In this document: piece by piece, positions 1-10,399 of the stretch
How the letters are laid out: every line of letters starts with the position of its first letter
Position numbering within the stretch: position 1 is the first letter of the stretch
Assembly: GCF_050003625.1 (NCBI RefSeq)
Contig: NC_134400.1
Location: forward strand, 60,454,066 to 60,518,065
DNA length: 64,000 nucleotides
Direction of reading: 5' to 3'
Source: Haematobia irritans
Taxonomy: Eukaryota > Arthropoda > Insecta > Diptera > Muscidae
The notes under the pieces: model-generated
Told to the model about the DNA's origin: nothing
The model's input: only the letters and a program-made list of their open reading frames with translations
Databases searched by the model: none
Program-made: the position numbers and the translations under genes

Positions 1-600
1 ATGTCCTTACACTGAAAAAAAGCATGCCCGGTTCCAAAGATTTTGTCTTTACATTAACAGTTTGGGTATTAATTCCGAGCCAAAGAAGCGGAGAATACAA
101 GTAAGGATACTTCAAAGACGCAATTCTCTTTTAAATTTGGGGGTTATGTACTTGCTTCTAGGAAGCAAATGTTAATTTTTCATTTTTTTTTTAGATTTTT
201 TTCGTCAGTTCTTATCAAAATCCTTTAAAAACGAGTTAACGACAATTTTATTTTCCATATTAAGACTCGACTTCCAGTAGAAATTATGCTATGTTTCAAG
301 TAAAAAGCGTCTTTAAAATAAAGTGTTGAAAAACATGTCTTATTTTTTAACGATTTTTTTTTGTAGGCAAGATGCAAAAAGGAAAAAAATTTAAAGACAA
401 TTTTATTAATTTTAAAGAATTTTTCTTAATTATTAAAGTCACGTTGACCTTACGTCAAAAATGTTATCTTTCATGTTATGATACACATTTTTAACTAAAA
501 TCACTTAATTATAAGGACATTACAACTTCATTCAAAAGTTTATTGACATTTGGACAAGGAAAAAAACATTATTTTAGAGAAATGCGTCTTCCATGTTAAG
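1..600 (+). repeat. Dispersed repeat, partner of 38.16-38.59 kb
   Basis: No gene is visible. The stretch has a close counterpart at about 38160-38590: both start with an ACACTGAA.AAAAGCATG-like motif, carry AAGAAGCGGAGAATACAAGT, then GACTTCCAGTAGAAATTATG, and end in the same AT-rich block. The partner lies inside a TIR element (37498-40323), so the window probably opens inside another copy of that element. Its limits cannot be set. Confidence 0.7.
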
Positions 601-1300
601 CAAAATTTGCATTCTTATTCTGAGGACATGAAATCTTTGACTTCACGACAATATTTTTTTCAGTGCAGAAAACTAAAAAATTTAATATAAATAAGATCGT
701 TTAGTTGCATTTATTTGACGTTCATTACAAACATCTTTGTAGTAATACGGGATGAAATTGATCGAAAGTACTGTTGTTACTTTTACAACACATACTAGAG
801 ATATATTTTGACATTTGCCGTTTTTGAAAACAATTACTAAAAAAACACGTTGTGTTTTCCCCAATGTACATACGTACAAAAATACATATCGTAAATTTTA
901 AACGTTTACTCACACTACGCTAAGTACTAGCTATATTTGAAATTACCTACACAGTGTAATTTCAAAGTTACACATTTCATTCAAATAATATTTTATTCGG
1001 AGCGGACCGGTTTTTCATTTGGAAACCGCTCCGCTCCGGATTTTAGAAATGCCGCTCCCGCTCCGGCAAAAAAAGGGCTTGCTCCGCTCCGCTCCGGATC
1101 CCTGGTTAGTAGTACGAAACGTTACGTTAATTAACTGAAAATTCGTTATTATAACGAAAAATTTGTTTCGTTAGCTGGCTTTTAACGATACATTTCGTTA
1201 ACCCTAGCTTAGGCACCAATGTTTTTCTACATTATCTGCCACTATTTACATATGTAAATATTTTGTTTCCTTTGTTATTTTTAACGTCATAACCGCTTTT
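600..1300. other. AT-rich spacer with a GCTCC-rich block
   Basis: I see no coding signal. Positions 998-1103 hold repeated CCGCTCCG and GGAGCGG words, strikingly GC-rich for this window, followed at 1115-1200 by TTCGTTA/TAACGAA words like those in the 14465-15364 element. It is probably transposon debris. Confidence 0.4.
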
Positions 1301-1358
1301 TTATGTTTGTTTTGCATTCTGATATTCGCTACAGAAAAAATATTGTTGTTTTTGAACA

Positions 1359-1765
1359 TTATCTGTTCGACATTATTGAAATCGGTTCACCGTTAGATAT
1401 AGCTCCCATATATATCTTTCGCCCGATATACACCCATATTACCACAGACGCCAAAGTTTTGCTCCGATCTACGTTTGCACAGAGAGTAGAATTAATATTC
1501 TTACTATGCTTGCCAAATTTGGTTGAAATCGGTTCAGATTTAGATATAGCTCCCACATATATATTTTTCGCCCGATTTATACAGATATGGCCACAGAAGC
1601 TTAAATTTTACTCCGAATTACGTGAAATTTTGCACAGGGTGTAGACTTAACATTCTTACTATGCATGCCAAATTTGGTTTAAATCGGTTCAGATTTAGAT
1701 GTAGCTCCCATGTATATCTTTAGTTCGATTTATACACATATGACCACAGGGGCCAAATTTTACTC
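1359..1765 (+). repeat. Degenerate tandem of the AAATCGGTTCAGATTTAGAT repeat
   Basis: Three degenerate units of about 150 bp begin near 1378, 1526 and 1680. Each has an AAATCGGTTCAGATTTAGAT-like start, TAGCTCCCATATATAT and a CCGATTTATAC.CATATGGCCACAG-like middle. The same unit recurs near 15590, 17930, 31030, 32230 and 43890. Open frames across it occur on both strands and are a property of the repeat. Confidence 0.8.
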
Positions 1766-2008
1766 CGGTTTACATGAGAATGAAGTTGTGAATATCATAT
1801 GGAAAACGACGGTGAACTATCTGAATTAGCAATTATCAATTTTTGGTTAGTAAAAACGGATTTAAATTGGATAAAAATCCTCAATGGAGCGAAAACATGA
1901 AATTTTTCGTGAATCTTGTTTTAACGGCTCTAAACCAATTACAAAAAACAAATTGAGCGTTGTAGACACTTTATCGGTGAACCTATACAATCGTTTGCTA
2001 TTTCTTTT

Positions 2009-2269
2009 ATGCCTGATGAAGGTGATAGAGGACATTCAAAAGTAAAAACCGCTTGCTATATGTGCTACCATGGTGAGAAAAAAAGGAAGCGTCCTACAAG
2101 GCGAAAATGTGGACAATGTAAAAAACCAGTCTGTGTGGAGCACAGCTGGGTGCAAACCAAATGTTACAGTTGCCCAAAATATATATTTTTTAAGTTTTTA
2201 TTTCCCCTTCTTTTATTTGTATTACTTCATATGAAATTATTCAAAACAAATCAACTAAAAGTATGTTAA
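2009..2269 (+). pseudogene. Cysteine-rich fragment, possibly piggyBac-type C terminus
   Basis: An 86-codon frame encodes a Cys/His-rich module early on: CYMC, then about 18 residues, CGQC, CVEH and CYSC. This CxxC...CxxC...H...CxxC spacing, with a basic KKRKRPTRRK stretch between the pairs, resembles the C-terminal cysteine-rich domain of piggyBac-type transposases. The upstream 200 bases may contain further broken coding sequence, but no DDE core is recognisable. The last 30 codons look like non-coding read-through. A LINE or cellular zinc-binding fragment is the alternative; family assignment is weak. Confidence 0.35.
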
Positions 2270-2300
2270 ATCACAATATTTACTTATGTAAATAGTGGCA

Positions 2301-3104
2301 CACTCTTAGAAAAATATGTTTTTCATATGTTCCGATATAAACAAAATGTGTTTCGGGCACAATTTTAAAACACAATATATTTAAGTGCAAACAAGGTGTG
2401 TTCCTAAACTAACACTAAATGTTTGGGACATCTATGTTAATATGTTAGAATATATTATGTTTGGGGCATGAATGTTTCATAAAAATCATATGTGTGAATG
2501 CAAACATATATAAATTTACAAATTTCGACTAAACATACATATGTTGTGATATTTTATTCAAAGCGACAGAGAGAGTATAGAGAAAGAAATAGAGATGGAA
2601 ACCGGGAGAGTTGACTGGAGAGTCCACGTGGCAAACAAATGTATGTTTCTGTTAAATAATGTTATGTTTGCATGGGCTCGTGGGCGCTTCAAACTATGCT
2701 ATATAAGTGTAACTTATAACGATAATTATCTACTGGTGACTATAAAAGCTACGTAGTCCAGTGGGTAGTTTGTTGGCTTACAAACTGTATAGTCCTCGGT
2801 TCGATTCTCCGTGCAGGCGAAAGGTAAAATTTAAAAAATTTATAAAAGTGAATAATTTCTTCAACATTATTTGTATTACAGAAAAAGGTGCCAAGAACTA
2901 AAATATTTCGAGGAAGTGAAAATTAGGAGTATGTTAGGGCTCAATCGTCTTTGGGAAAAATTCTTCCAAGCATATAATATTTTTGGGCTCAAAATGCTTC
3001 CAAACATATGATATGTTCACATAAAACAAACATATTAATGTTTCGGCAGTATCCAATAATATATGTGCTTCCTGCAAAATATGTTTGGAACATATGTTAA
3101 AGGC
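2301..3104 (+). mobile_element. A-family TIR element, 3'-truncated (copy A1)
   Basis: The left end (CACTCTTAGAAAAATATG...) and the body match the element at 34717-36500 closely, including the ATGTTTGGGACAT words, the GAGAGTATAGAGA block near 2572 and the plus tRNA-like module at 2748-2825. It has an internal deletion relative to that copy, which removes most of the minus tRNA-like module. It breaks off after an AACATATGTTAAAG motif, so the right terminus is lost. The usual flanking TA is CA on the left. No coding capacity. Confidence 0.75.
2626..2826. other. Twin tRNA-like cassette, left module truncated
   Basis: The plus module (2748-2825) has an A-box-like CGTAGTCCAGTGGGTAG, an anticodon-like GGCTTACAAAC and a B box GGTTCGATTC. 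Of the minus module only the CCACGTGGCAAAC edge remains near 2622-2640. The spacer with TGCTATATAAGTGTAACTTA is retained. Confidence 0.7.
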
Positions 3105-3119
3105 CTGTTTGGCAACCCT

Positions 3120-4190
3120 TAAAGTGGTCGGTCGTGTTTATATTTCTATTCTTCCAAGTGATTTTAAATCAATTGTTTTTTCATATTTTTAAACTTTATT
3201 ATAGTGATTCAAAGTGTTCATTTAATCAAGTGAGTGATTACATCTTCGAATTGACTCGAGTTATTGGTTCCGGTTGATTATTTTTGTGGGAATTATCGAG
3301 GGATTCCCGCTCAAGTGTCTTTTTGTTTTGTCATTTGTTTTGATTTCTTTCCTTGGTGACTTGTTTGTTACTTTGTTTTTGTTTTGCGGACTGCATTCAT
3401 CTCCATATTTGTGGACTTGGTAATTATTTTATTTTTCAAAGCATAGTTTTAGGCACTTTCTTATAATAGCGCTGTGTTTATTTGGTATTGCCTTGATTTA
3501 TTTGGGCATTCGGACTCCGAGGCATACTTCTAGGCGCAAGTGGAAATACTAATATATTAACCCTTAGTTGACTTTATACTGTTATATATACACATAAATT
3601 TTTTTTCCTTTTGTTCTTCTTTTTGTTTTGTTATTATCATATCTTTCTATCTTCTCGAACATGGATTGTCTTTATGAGAAATGTGATGTCACTAATATTC
3701 ATGAGCGCTCTATAACGTGTTGGCTGTGTGAGGGTCACGCTCACTTAAAGTGTGCCGGACTTAATGGTAGACATTTTGACAAGATAGTGGATCGTTCGAA
3801 TGGGCTCAGATGGTCATGTTTAAAGTGCAGACAATTGGACATTGACTTTTATAAGTTTTTCATTGAGACCAAAAGGGGGTTTTCGGAATTTAACAAGGAA
3901 TTCTGTAGTCTTTTGGAAAGATTTCGCAAATTTGAGAACATGTTTTTTTTTTTGAGGGTGCAGATTTTGAAGAAAAATACAAAAATGTATTGAAAAATTG
4001 CTATATTGTAAAAATATTGTTAAATTTGTACATATTATGAAAGAGCACGAAAAATTAGCCACTGAGTCCAAATTTCATAAAAATTGGATAAATATTATTG
4101 AAATGGCAAGAGTGTCAAAAATGAAATATTTACATTTGTATATAGTGCCAAAGCTAGGGTTAATAAAACGAAACTTTTTCAATTAGTGCA
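3120..4190 (+). mobile_element. LINE 5' fragment (5' UTR plus ORF1 start)
   Basis: About 540 bases of T-rich leader, beginning around a GTCGGTCGTG motif, precede an ORF1 start at 3661. The layout fits the 5' end of a Jockey/CR1-superfamily LINE. The 3' part is missing, which is the reverse of the usual 5' truncation, so a later deletion or insertion removed it. The left edge abuts the broken end of the A1 element near 3105. Confidence 0.55.
3661..3993 (+). pseudogene. LINE ORF1 N terminus with PHD-like zinc finger
   Basis: The frame from the ATG at 3661 encodes a Cys/His pattern: a C near residues 3-7, CWLC, HLKC and WSCLKC. That is the C4HC3-like spacing seen at the N terminus of many insect LINE ORF1 (Gag-like) proteins, where it is thought to bind nucleic acid or protein. 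The frame ends early at a TGA (about 3991). Coding similarity may continue in another frame at 3998-4186, so a frameshift is likely. Nothing here suggests a cellular PHD protein: no other domains follow, and the surroundings are all repeats. Confidence 0.6.
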
Positions 4191-4203
4191 AAACAATTTG
4201 TTC

Positions 4204-4295
4204 ATCAAAGTGAATCAACACACATGTGGTGTCAAACGGAGAACAGACGGTGTCAATCTGACAAATAGCGGTCGTGATCTGGGAACGTAATAATT
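4204..4295 (+). repeat. Fragment of the 43105-43581 MITE family
   Basis: AAGTGAATCAACACACATG followed by GTCAAAC.GAGAACAGA and GTCAATCTGACAA matches the interior of the MITE at 43105-43581. Both termini are missing here. Confidence 0.7.
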
Positions 4296-4360
4296 GCGCA
4301 ATACACATACACACACAAAATTGTCACCGAATTTTTTTCAATAAAATACTTAATTGATTA

Positions 4361-4708
4361 GGGAGCCACCGTGGTTCAATGGTTAGCATGCCCGTCTTAC
4401 ATACACAAGGTCGTGGGTTCGATTCCTGCTTCGACCGAACACCACAAAAATTTTTCAGCGGTGGATTATCCCATCTCAGTAATGCTGGTGACATTTATGA
4501 GGGTTTCAAAGCTTATCTAAGTGGTTTCACTTAGATTAGCCGTTCGGACTCGGCTATAAAAAGGAGGTCCCTTGTTATTGAGCTTAACATGGAATCGGGC
4601 AGCACTCAGTGATAAGAGAGAAGTTCACCAATGTGGTATCACAATGGACTGAATAGTCTATGTGAGCCTGATACATCGGGTTGCCACCTAACCTAACCTA
4701 ACCTAACC
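4361..4708 (+). mobile_element. tRNA-derived SINE, copy 1
   Basis: The head is tRNA-like: A-box-like GTTCAATGGTTAGCATG and B-box GTGGGTTCGATTCC, giving an internal Pol III promoter. The body continues through TTCGGACTCGGCTATAAAAA and GGAATCGGGCAGCACTCAGT. The 3' end (TGTGGTATCACAATGGACTG to the tail) matches the 3' end of the LOA-type LINE at 53766-53841, and the tail is (CCTAA)n. Flanks TAATTGATT (4351-4359) and TAATTGAATT (4709-4718) look like an imperfect target duplication. No protein is encoded; movement would depend on a LINE reverse transcriptase. Confidence 0.9.
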
Positions 4709-4786
4709 TAATTGAATTTACAAACGGATTCAATTAATTTTTTAATTGACTCATTTAATTATTTCATTAATAAAAAACCAATTTTT

Positions 4787-5951
4787 ATACCCTCCACCAT
4801 AGGATGGGGTATATTAACTTTGTTATTCCGTTTGTAACACAGCGAAATATTGCTCTAAGACCCCATAAAGTATTCTGGGTCGTGGTGAAATTCTGAGTCG
4901 ATCTAAGCATGTCCGTCCGTCTGTTGAAATCCCGCTAACTTCCGAACGAAACAAGCTATCGACTTGAAACTTGGCACAAGTAGTTGTTATTGATGTAGGT
5001 CGGATGGTATTGCAAATGGGCCATATCGGTCCACTTTTACGTATAGCCCCCATATAAACGGACCCCCAAATTTGGCTTGCGATTGCTCTAAGAGAAGCAA
5101 ATTTCATCCCATCTGGCTGAAATTTGGTACTTCCGAATATCCGCTAACTTCCGAACGAAACAAGCTATCGACTTGAAACTTGCCACAAGTAGTTGTTATT
5201 GATGTAGGTCGGATGGTATTGCAAATGGGCCATATCGGTACACTTTTACGTATAGCCCCCATATAAACGGACCCCCAAATTTGGCTTGCGATTGCTCTAA
5301 GAGAAGCAAATTTCATCCCATCTGGCTGAAATTTGGTACATGGTGTAAGTATATGGTTTCTAACAACCGTGCAAAAATTGGTCCACATCGGACAATAATT
5401 ACATATAGCCCCCATATAAACCGATCCCCAGATTTGGCTTGCGAGGCCCCTAAGAGAAGCAAATTTCATCCGATCCGGCTGAAATTTGGTACGTGATGTT
5501 AATATATGGCCTCAAACTCTCATGCAAAATTGGTCTAAATCGGTCCATAATCATATATAGGCCCCATATAAACCGATCCCCAGATTTGACCTCCAGAGCC
5601 CCTTGGAAGAGCAAAATTCGTCCCATTCGGTTGAAATTTAGTACGTGATGTTAGTATATGGTATCCAACAACCATGCAGGAATTGATTCCTATTTGCCCA
5701 TAATTATATATAGCACCCATATAAACCGATCCCCAGATTTGACCTCCTGTGCCTTTTTTAGAAGCAAAATTCATCCGATCTGGTTGAAATTTGGTACGTG
5801 GTGGTAGTATATGATATTTAACAACCCTGCCAAAAGTGGTCCATATCAGTCCATAATCATATATAGCCCCCATATAAACCGATCCCGAGATTTGGTTTTG
5901 GAGCCTCTTGGAGGAGCAGATTTCATCCGAGTGAAATTTGGTACATTGTGC
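4787..5951 (+). repeat. R-family repeat (TATACCCTCCACCATAGG end)
   Basis: Starts with TATACCCTCCACCATAGGAT, passes a GTCCGTCCGTCTG tract, then runs through tandem units of about 150 bp built on AGCAAATTTCATCC, GCTGAAATTTGGTAC, TAGCCCCCATATAAAC and CCCCAGATTTGG. Reverse-orientation relatives lie at 16176-17273 and 42971-43900. Interrupted at 5952 by a TIR element. Several apparent proteins with MGAI-type repeats are translations of this DNA, not genes. Confidence 0.85.
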
Positions 5952-5953
5952 TA

Positions 5954-6876
5954 CACGCAAAAAAATACTTCTTTCCTCCCAAACGAAATTTTAGACAAAC
6001 AAAGTTCGTTTCTCATTTGCTTTTCGCTGTAAGGAAGTTTACTTGAAAGGATAGTATATACTTTTTGTGATAAACGTTTATTCTTTTCCAGGATGTAAAA
6101 ACAATTTCATAAAGATTAACTCAAAAAAAAACATTGTTTTCTTGCTAATTGCATTTTCCCTCACATCTTTATCACATTCACGAGGTTTTTTAGTTCTTAA
6201 CACCTTTTCTTGTATTTAATACCAACAATGGAGAAGAAATTATACGATTTTAAAAATTTTTAAAATTTTTTACCTTTCGCCTGGACGGAGAATCGAACCG
6301 CGGACCATGCACTTTGTAAGCCAACACACTAACCACTGAGCAATGTACCTGGTATGGTCATCAATAGATAAATATCCATATAAGTTATATTTATATAGCA
6401 TAGCTTGCGGCGCCCACGAACCGAATAAACAAAGTTTATTTAACAGAAACAAACATTTATTTTGGCACCGTGGAGCAGTGGTTGCTACGTCCGACTTGCT
6501 TGCCAAGGGTCGTGGGTTCGATCCCTGCTTCGACCAAAGTTTTTGTTTTGTTTTTTGTTTTACATATATTCCAGATATGTTGGGAAGATTCCGAAAAAAT
6601 GTTCAACATTACATTGTAGTATATTAAATTTTGAACTGTAAAATGTGTCTTATTAAAGACCTAAAGTCAGAAAAGAACAGTGTTTGATATAAACGAAATG
6701 GACTGTGTTGTTGTTTCAAAAATAACTTTTTTTATTGAAAAAATAAAAATTTTGTAACAAACGATTTTTTTTTTGGTGATAAAAGTTTAAAATCGAAGCA
6801 ATTCAAAAAACTCTAGCAAACAAAAAACGTTTTCGGTAAACGTTTTCCAAACGTTTTTTTTTCTTTAAATTAAAAT
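5954..6876 (-). mobile_element. B-family TIR element (copy B1)
   Basis: Left end TA|CACGCAAAAAAATACTTC, inserted in the R repeat. The right end, CCAAACGTTTTTTTTTC, is the inverse of the left end of copy B2 (21769) and has lost its last bases. The interior shares the twin tRNA-like cassette with the A family, in opposite orientation to B2. No transposase; non-autonomous. Its 5' and 3' thirds match B2 in reverse order, confirming orientation. Confidence 0.8.
6272..6536. other. Twin divergent tRNA-like cassette in B1
   Basis: Minus module 6349-6272 (B box on the minus strand GGTTCGATTCTCC, anticodon-like GGCTTACAAA). Plus module 6463-6536 (GGCACCGTGGAGCAGTGG, B box GGTTCGATCCC). They point away from each other across 113 bp. 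The plus module resembles the SINE heads in this window; the minus one is a different tRNA type with a TAC-like anticodon. Neither has an acceptor stem, so these are promoter-like tRNA derivatives, not tRNA genes. Confidence 0.8.
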
Positions 6877-7375
6877 TAATTTCCTCTAGTGAGCATTTTT
6901 ATTTCGTCAAATTGGTCATTCGGTCAACTCCAGCACTTTAATCAAAAGGTGGGTACCGTATTGCTGTATTTTTTCATGCCAGTTTTCTTAAAAGCAAGAG
7001 CGGTATGGCTGCTTTGAAAGATTTAACTTCAAGTTGCGAAGTGGCGTTGACATTAAGTTGCATTTTTGTTTTACCTGTCGTTTTCAGTTTGAGCCCAAGC
7101 AGAGAGGAGCACATCTGATAAACTACCTTTAATGAGCTGCATTACAATCTCTATGTAGTGGTAAATATTTCTTTTTTTATTTAAAAATATGATAAATATC
7201 CGAAAATCACAATAAATGATGATAGAGATAATGATTTATATAGTTTTTCACCCTTTTGTTGTTATTGATCGCAATTGTATGTGTTTGTTATGTTAGAAAA
7301 AAAACACAAATAACAAGAACTTAAACAATAACATAATCAATATTGAATATTTTTTAAAAATAACCAAGATTTTGG
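6877..7375. other. Unassigned AT-rich spacer
   Basis: About 500 bases without coding signal, terminal repeats or recognised repeat units. The centre (6900-7120) is less AT-rich than its surroundings and may be unique DNA. Confidence 0.4.
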
Positions 7376-7674
7376 GTGCGCAAAATATATTACATTTTTG
7401 ATTGCAATTTACTACCAAATTAATTAATTATTTAATTGAGTCAATCAAATAGTTGATTGATTTTTGCTTCAATTTATTGATTCAATTAAAATTGAATTTT
7501 ATGTCAAAAATCAATAATTAAAAAATTAATTGATTTCGTGACAAAAGTCATTTAAATATTTAATTGAAAATCGTGTTGGTTTTCAATCAAAATGGGTGAT
7601 TGATATTATCATTTTCGTGGTGGAAGACATTTCAACTAAAAAATGATTGAATCCGTGAAAAAAATTTATGTGCA
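7376..7674. repeat. AATTGATT-rich MITE
   Basis: Dense TTAATTGA/TCAATTAA words with GTGGTGGAAGACATTTCAAC near the right end, as in 26390-26902 and 45165-45368. The right border is TTTATGTGCAG|TA; the left border is uncertain. Confidence 0.6.
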
Positions 7675-7683
7675 GTAATAATC

Positions 7684-7766
7684 AGGGCTGTGGAGTCGGA
7701 GTCTGAAGATTTTGCTTGTGTCGGAGATGTAAAAATTTTGCTCGACTCCGACTCCGGATAAACTAA
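7684..7766. repeat. GGAGTCGGAGTC-type repeat
   Basis: GTGGAGTCGGAGTC at the left and CTCGACTCCGACTCCGG at the right form a short inverted pair. A related block lies at 14397-14458. It looks like a small palindromic repeat of unknown class. Confidence 0.5.
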
Positions 7767-8074
7767 ATTGTTTAAAACATTTCACATTTTTGTAACTAAA
7801 TAAGTTTTTACGCAAATTGGTTTCCATTGCGTTCTTTATTAGATCAATGTACGGTATGAAATGCAACTTCGGTGAATGAAAAGCAACTTCCAATTACGGA
7901 TATCGTTTTATGTTTCCTAGAACGTTAGACTAGAAGATGGGCTGAATCGATCCATTTTAATGCCCACCACCATACCAATTTATTTGAAATATTTCGAACA
8001 ATCGATTTTAGTTTTTTAAATTTACTCGACATATGTACTATATAAATATGTCGAATATTGAAAGAAATTTTTTT

Positions 8075-8450
8075 CAAAAATTTATTTCAATAGAAAATTT
8101 TGTCAAAATTTCATTTCTATAGAAATTTTTTTTCCAAAATTTTATTTTTATCAAAATTTTATTTCTATAGAAGATTTTGTAAATTTTTTTTATAGAAAAT
8201 TTTGTCAAAATTTTATTTCTATACCAAATTTTGCCAAAATTTTATTTCCATAGACAATTTTGTCAAAATGTTATTTCTATACAAAATTTTGTTAAACTTT
8301 TATTTCTATAGAAAATTTTGTCAAAATTTTATTTCTATAAAAATAAATTGTCAAAATTGTATTTCTATAGATATTTTGGTCAAAATTTTATTTCTACAGA
8401 AAATTTTGTCAAAATTTTATTTCTATAGCAAATTTTCTTAAAATTTGAAG
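8075..8450 (+). repeat. 29-bp minisatellite array
   Basis: About 12 degenerate units of AAAATTTTGTCAAAATTTTA followed by TTTCTATAG. Each unit is nearly self-complementary. Related arrays lie at 31480-31600, 32945-33200, 42105-42175 and three times between 59632 and 62150. Confidence 0.9.
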
Positions 8451-9037
8451 TATTTGAGATTTTATCGAAATATATATCTAAATACAAGGTTGTGCAGAGT
8501 ATATTATAGTCGGCCACGTCCAAATTCAGACTTTCCTTATTTGGCTTTTACTAAAAATGTGTTTCGTCCCATAACGTTAGTTTAAATTTTAAGTACATAG
8601 ATTTTGTAGAAGTGTATATAATTTTGTCTAAATCGGTTCAGGTTCAAATTCATGCATATGACCAGCAAAAAAAATTGTAAGTTCTTCCAAAGGCACAACT
8701 GAAAATAGTTGAGGTCAAACGTTTCCGACAAGCGTTAGAATCCATTAAAAATTATAAAAAATTATAAAAATTATTTATTTGACAAAAAATCACAGAATTT
8801 TTTCATTTACATCCAAAACATTGAATTTGGATCACACCTAAAGAAGTGATGCAAATTCATTGCAACGACTGTTGAAATGGAGGACTTCCGTCTTATGACA
8901 AGCCCATGTTAAATTCATCGCTTCTGCGTCAATTTTGCACCACTTCCGGATCCAAAAAGAACATTTTCATTACTTTTTTTGGCGACAATTTTTTTTTTGC
9001 TGGGATGGGAATATAAACTTTATATCGCTCGCATTTA
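8451..9037 (+). repeat. Degenerate S-type repeat end plus AT-rich spacer
   Basis: GTATATTATAGTCGG.C near 8500 and TTTACTAA.A.TGTGTTTC near 8550 match the terminal blocks at 18242-18480. The remainder to 9037 shows nothing recognisable. Confidence 0.5.
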
Positions 9038-10022
9038 CGCACTGAACGGAAAAACTTCATCAATATGACGATTTTCAGCATTAATTTGATGAAATGTTTC
9101 TTCGATTTTGAGCTTACAACGCGTTTCATCATCATAATGAAGAATTTTACATCAATTTTTCATCAAATATCCTCATCAATTCAATGAAATAGTTTCATCA
9201 TCTTGAAGAAAAAGTATCACTTAATTGATGTATTCAATTTGATGTCCGATAATCTCTATATAATGAATATTCTACATCATTTCAATGAAAGGTATTCGTC
9301 AAAAGTATGTAATTTATTCATTAAAATTACATTACTTCAATGAATAAATTTCATCAATCTAATGTATATTTTACATTTAATCAATGAAACCATAACATAG
9401 AACTGAATTTTGGTTTCCGCCTTAGAAACGCCGTTCTAAATTTTACAAAATCCAATATAAATACAAATGTTTTACGTCTGTGACGAAATATTATTTTATT
9501 AAAAAACTTAAAATTATTCAAAACCTTTTCGACCATTAATATACATTTCAATATTTGGTATGTATATGATAATAAATTAAAAACTAACATAAATATAAGA
9601 CACTTCAAGTGTTTCAATATAATGTTAACATAAATATATTGTAGGTTATTAGTTTTTGCTATAATTTAATTCGTTCAAAATGTTTAGTATTTTCGAAAAT
9701 TTGTTTGTATGAGCCTATTTCATATCATAAAAGTACTCTTGTACAAAGATCTAAAATTGATTGGATGCCCCTGGGAATTCTAAAATAAATATAAAAAAAC
9801 TTTTGAAGCAAGTATCCAGTGCTCGCTGGAAATCAGCAAAATGCATGGTCTAGATAGACGTAGTAATTATATTCACTATCTTCTGAATATAATATAAATG
9901 GTTGAATATTCTCATTTCTCTTTTCTAAAAAATTTAAATGGTTGTACTTATTAAATTTTTTCGTAACTAACATGCGTTTGATAGATCAATTTTTATCGAA
10001 AACTAACTTAATTCCAGCATCT

Positions 10023-10377
10023 TTAATATTTTTCCTTCTTAATCACATTATACACAGATATTAGTTTTGTTTCCCATTCGAATGTTGGTGTGGAGTCCTT
10101 ATATAGTTCTCCGAAGTCCATGTTAATCTAAACGAAACATTAACATTTACATGTCGCAAAAATATTAAATTAAGGTGGACGTTTAGATTAAGTTACTTAC
10201 CAACTTTGCTCCAAGACACTCTTTATACTGTGGCCAGGCTTTAAATATATCCTTAAGGCTGTCGTGTTCGTCAAATATTTGACGTTTAGTTGTGAATGCG
10301 CTGTTACATATCGTACACCTGAGTGTATAACTATTTTGGAAACCATGAAATGTTTGTAAATGCCACAAATATTTTTC
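10023..10377 (-). CDS. Zinc-finger-like protein, last two exons (unknown family)
   Basis: Read on the minus strand, an exon starting after an ATATAG acceptor (10377-10201) encodes KYLWHLQTFHGFQN, then a CTIC pair and DEHDSLKDIFKAW. The H...C-x2-C...H spacing suggests a C2H2- or BED-like zinc module. It ends at a strong GTAAGT donor. A 73-bp intron with a TTTAG acceptor leads to a last exon (10127-10023) encoding INMDFGELYKDSTPTFEWET, with a TAA stop. The join is in phase 0 and frame-consistent. I do not recognise the family. Upstream exons were not found; the 5' end would face the plus-strand gene 1-2 kb away. Intact as far as it can be followed. Confidence 0.5.
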
Positions 10378-10399
10378 TATATTATTAAAATTTCTCGAA

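Noticed and set aside
4823..5960. MGAI-type repeat proteins on the minus strand (also 16403-17199)
   Set aside because: They follow the R repeat's tandem period and occur in repeat copies with frame changes; no start, splice or conserved domain.
8202..8441. 79-residue FYFY-type protein (and relatives near 59500, 60631, 61751)
   Set aside because: Translation of the 29-bp minisatellite.
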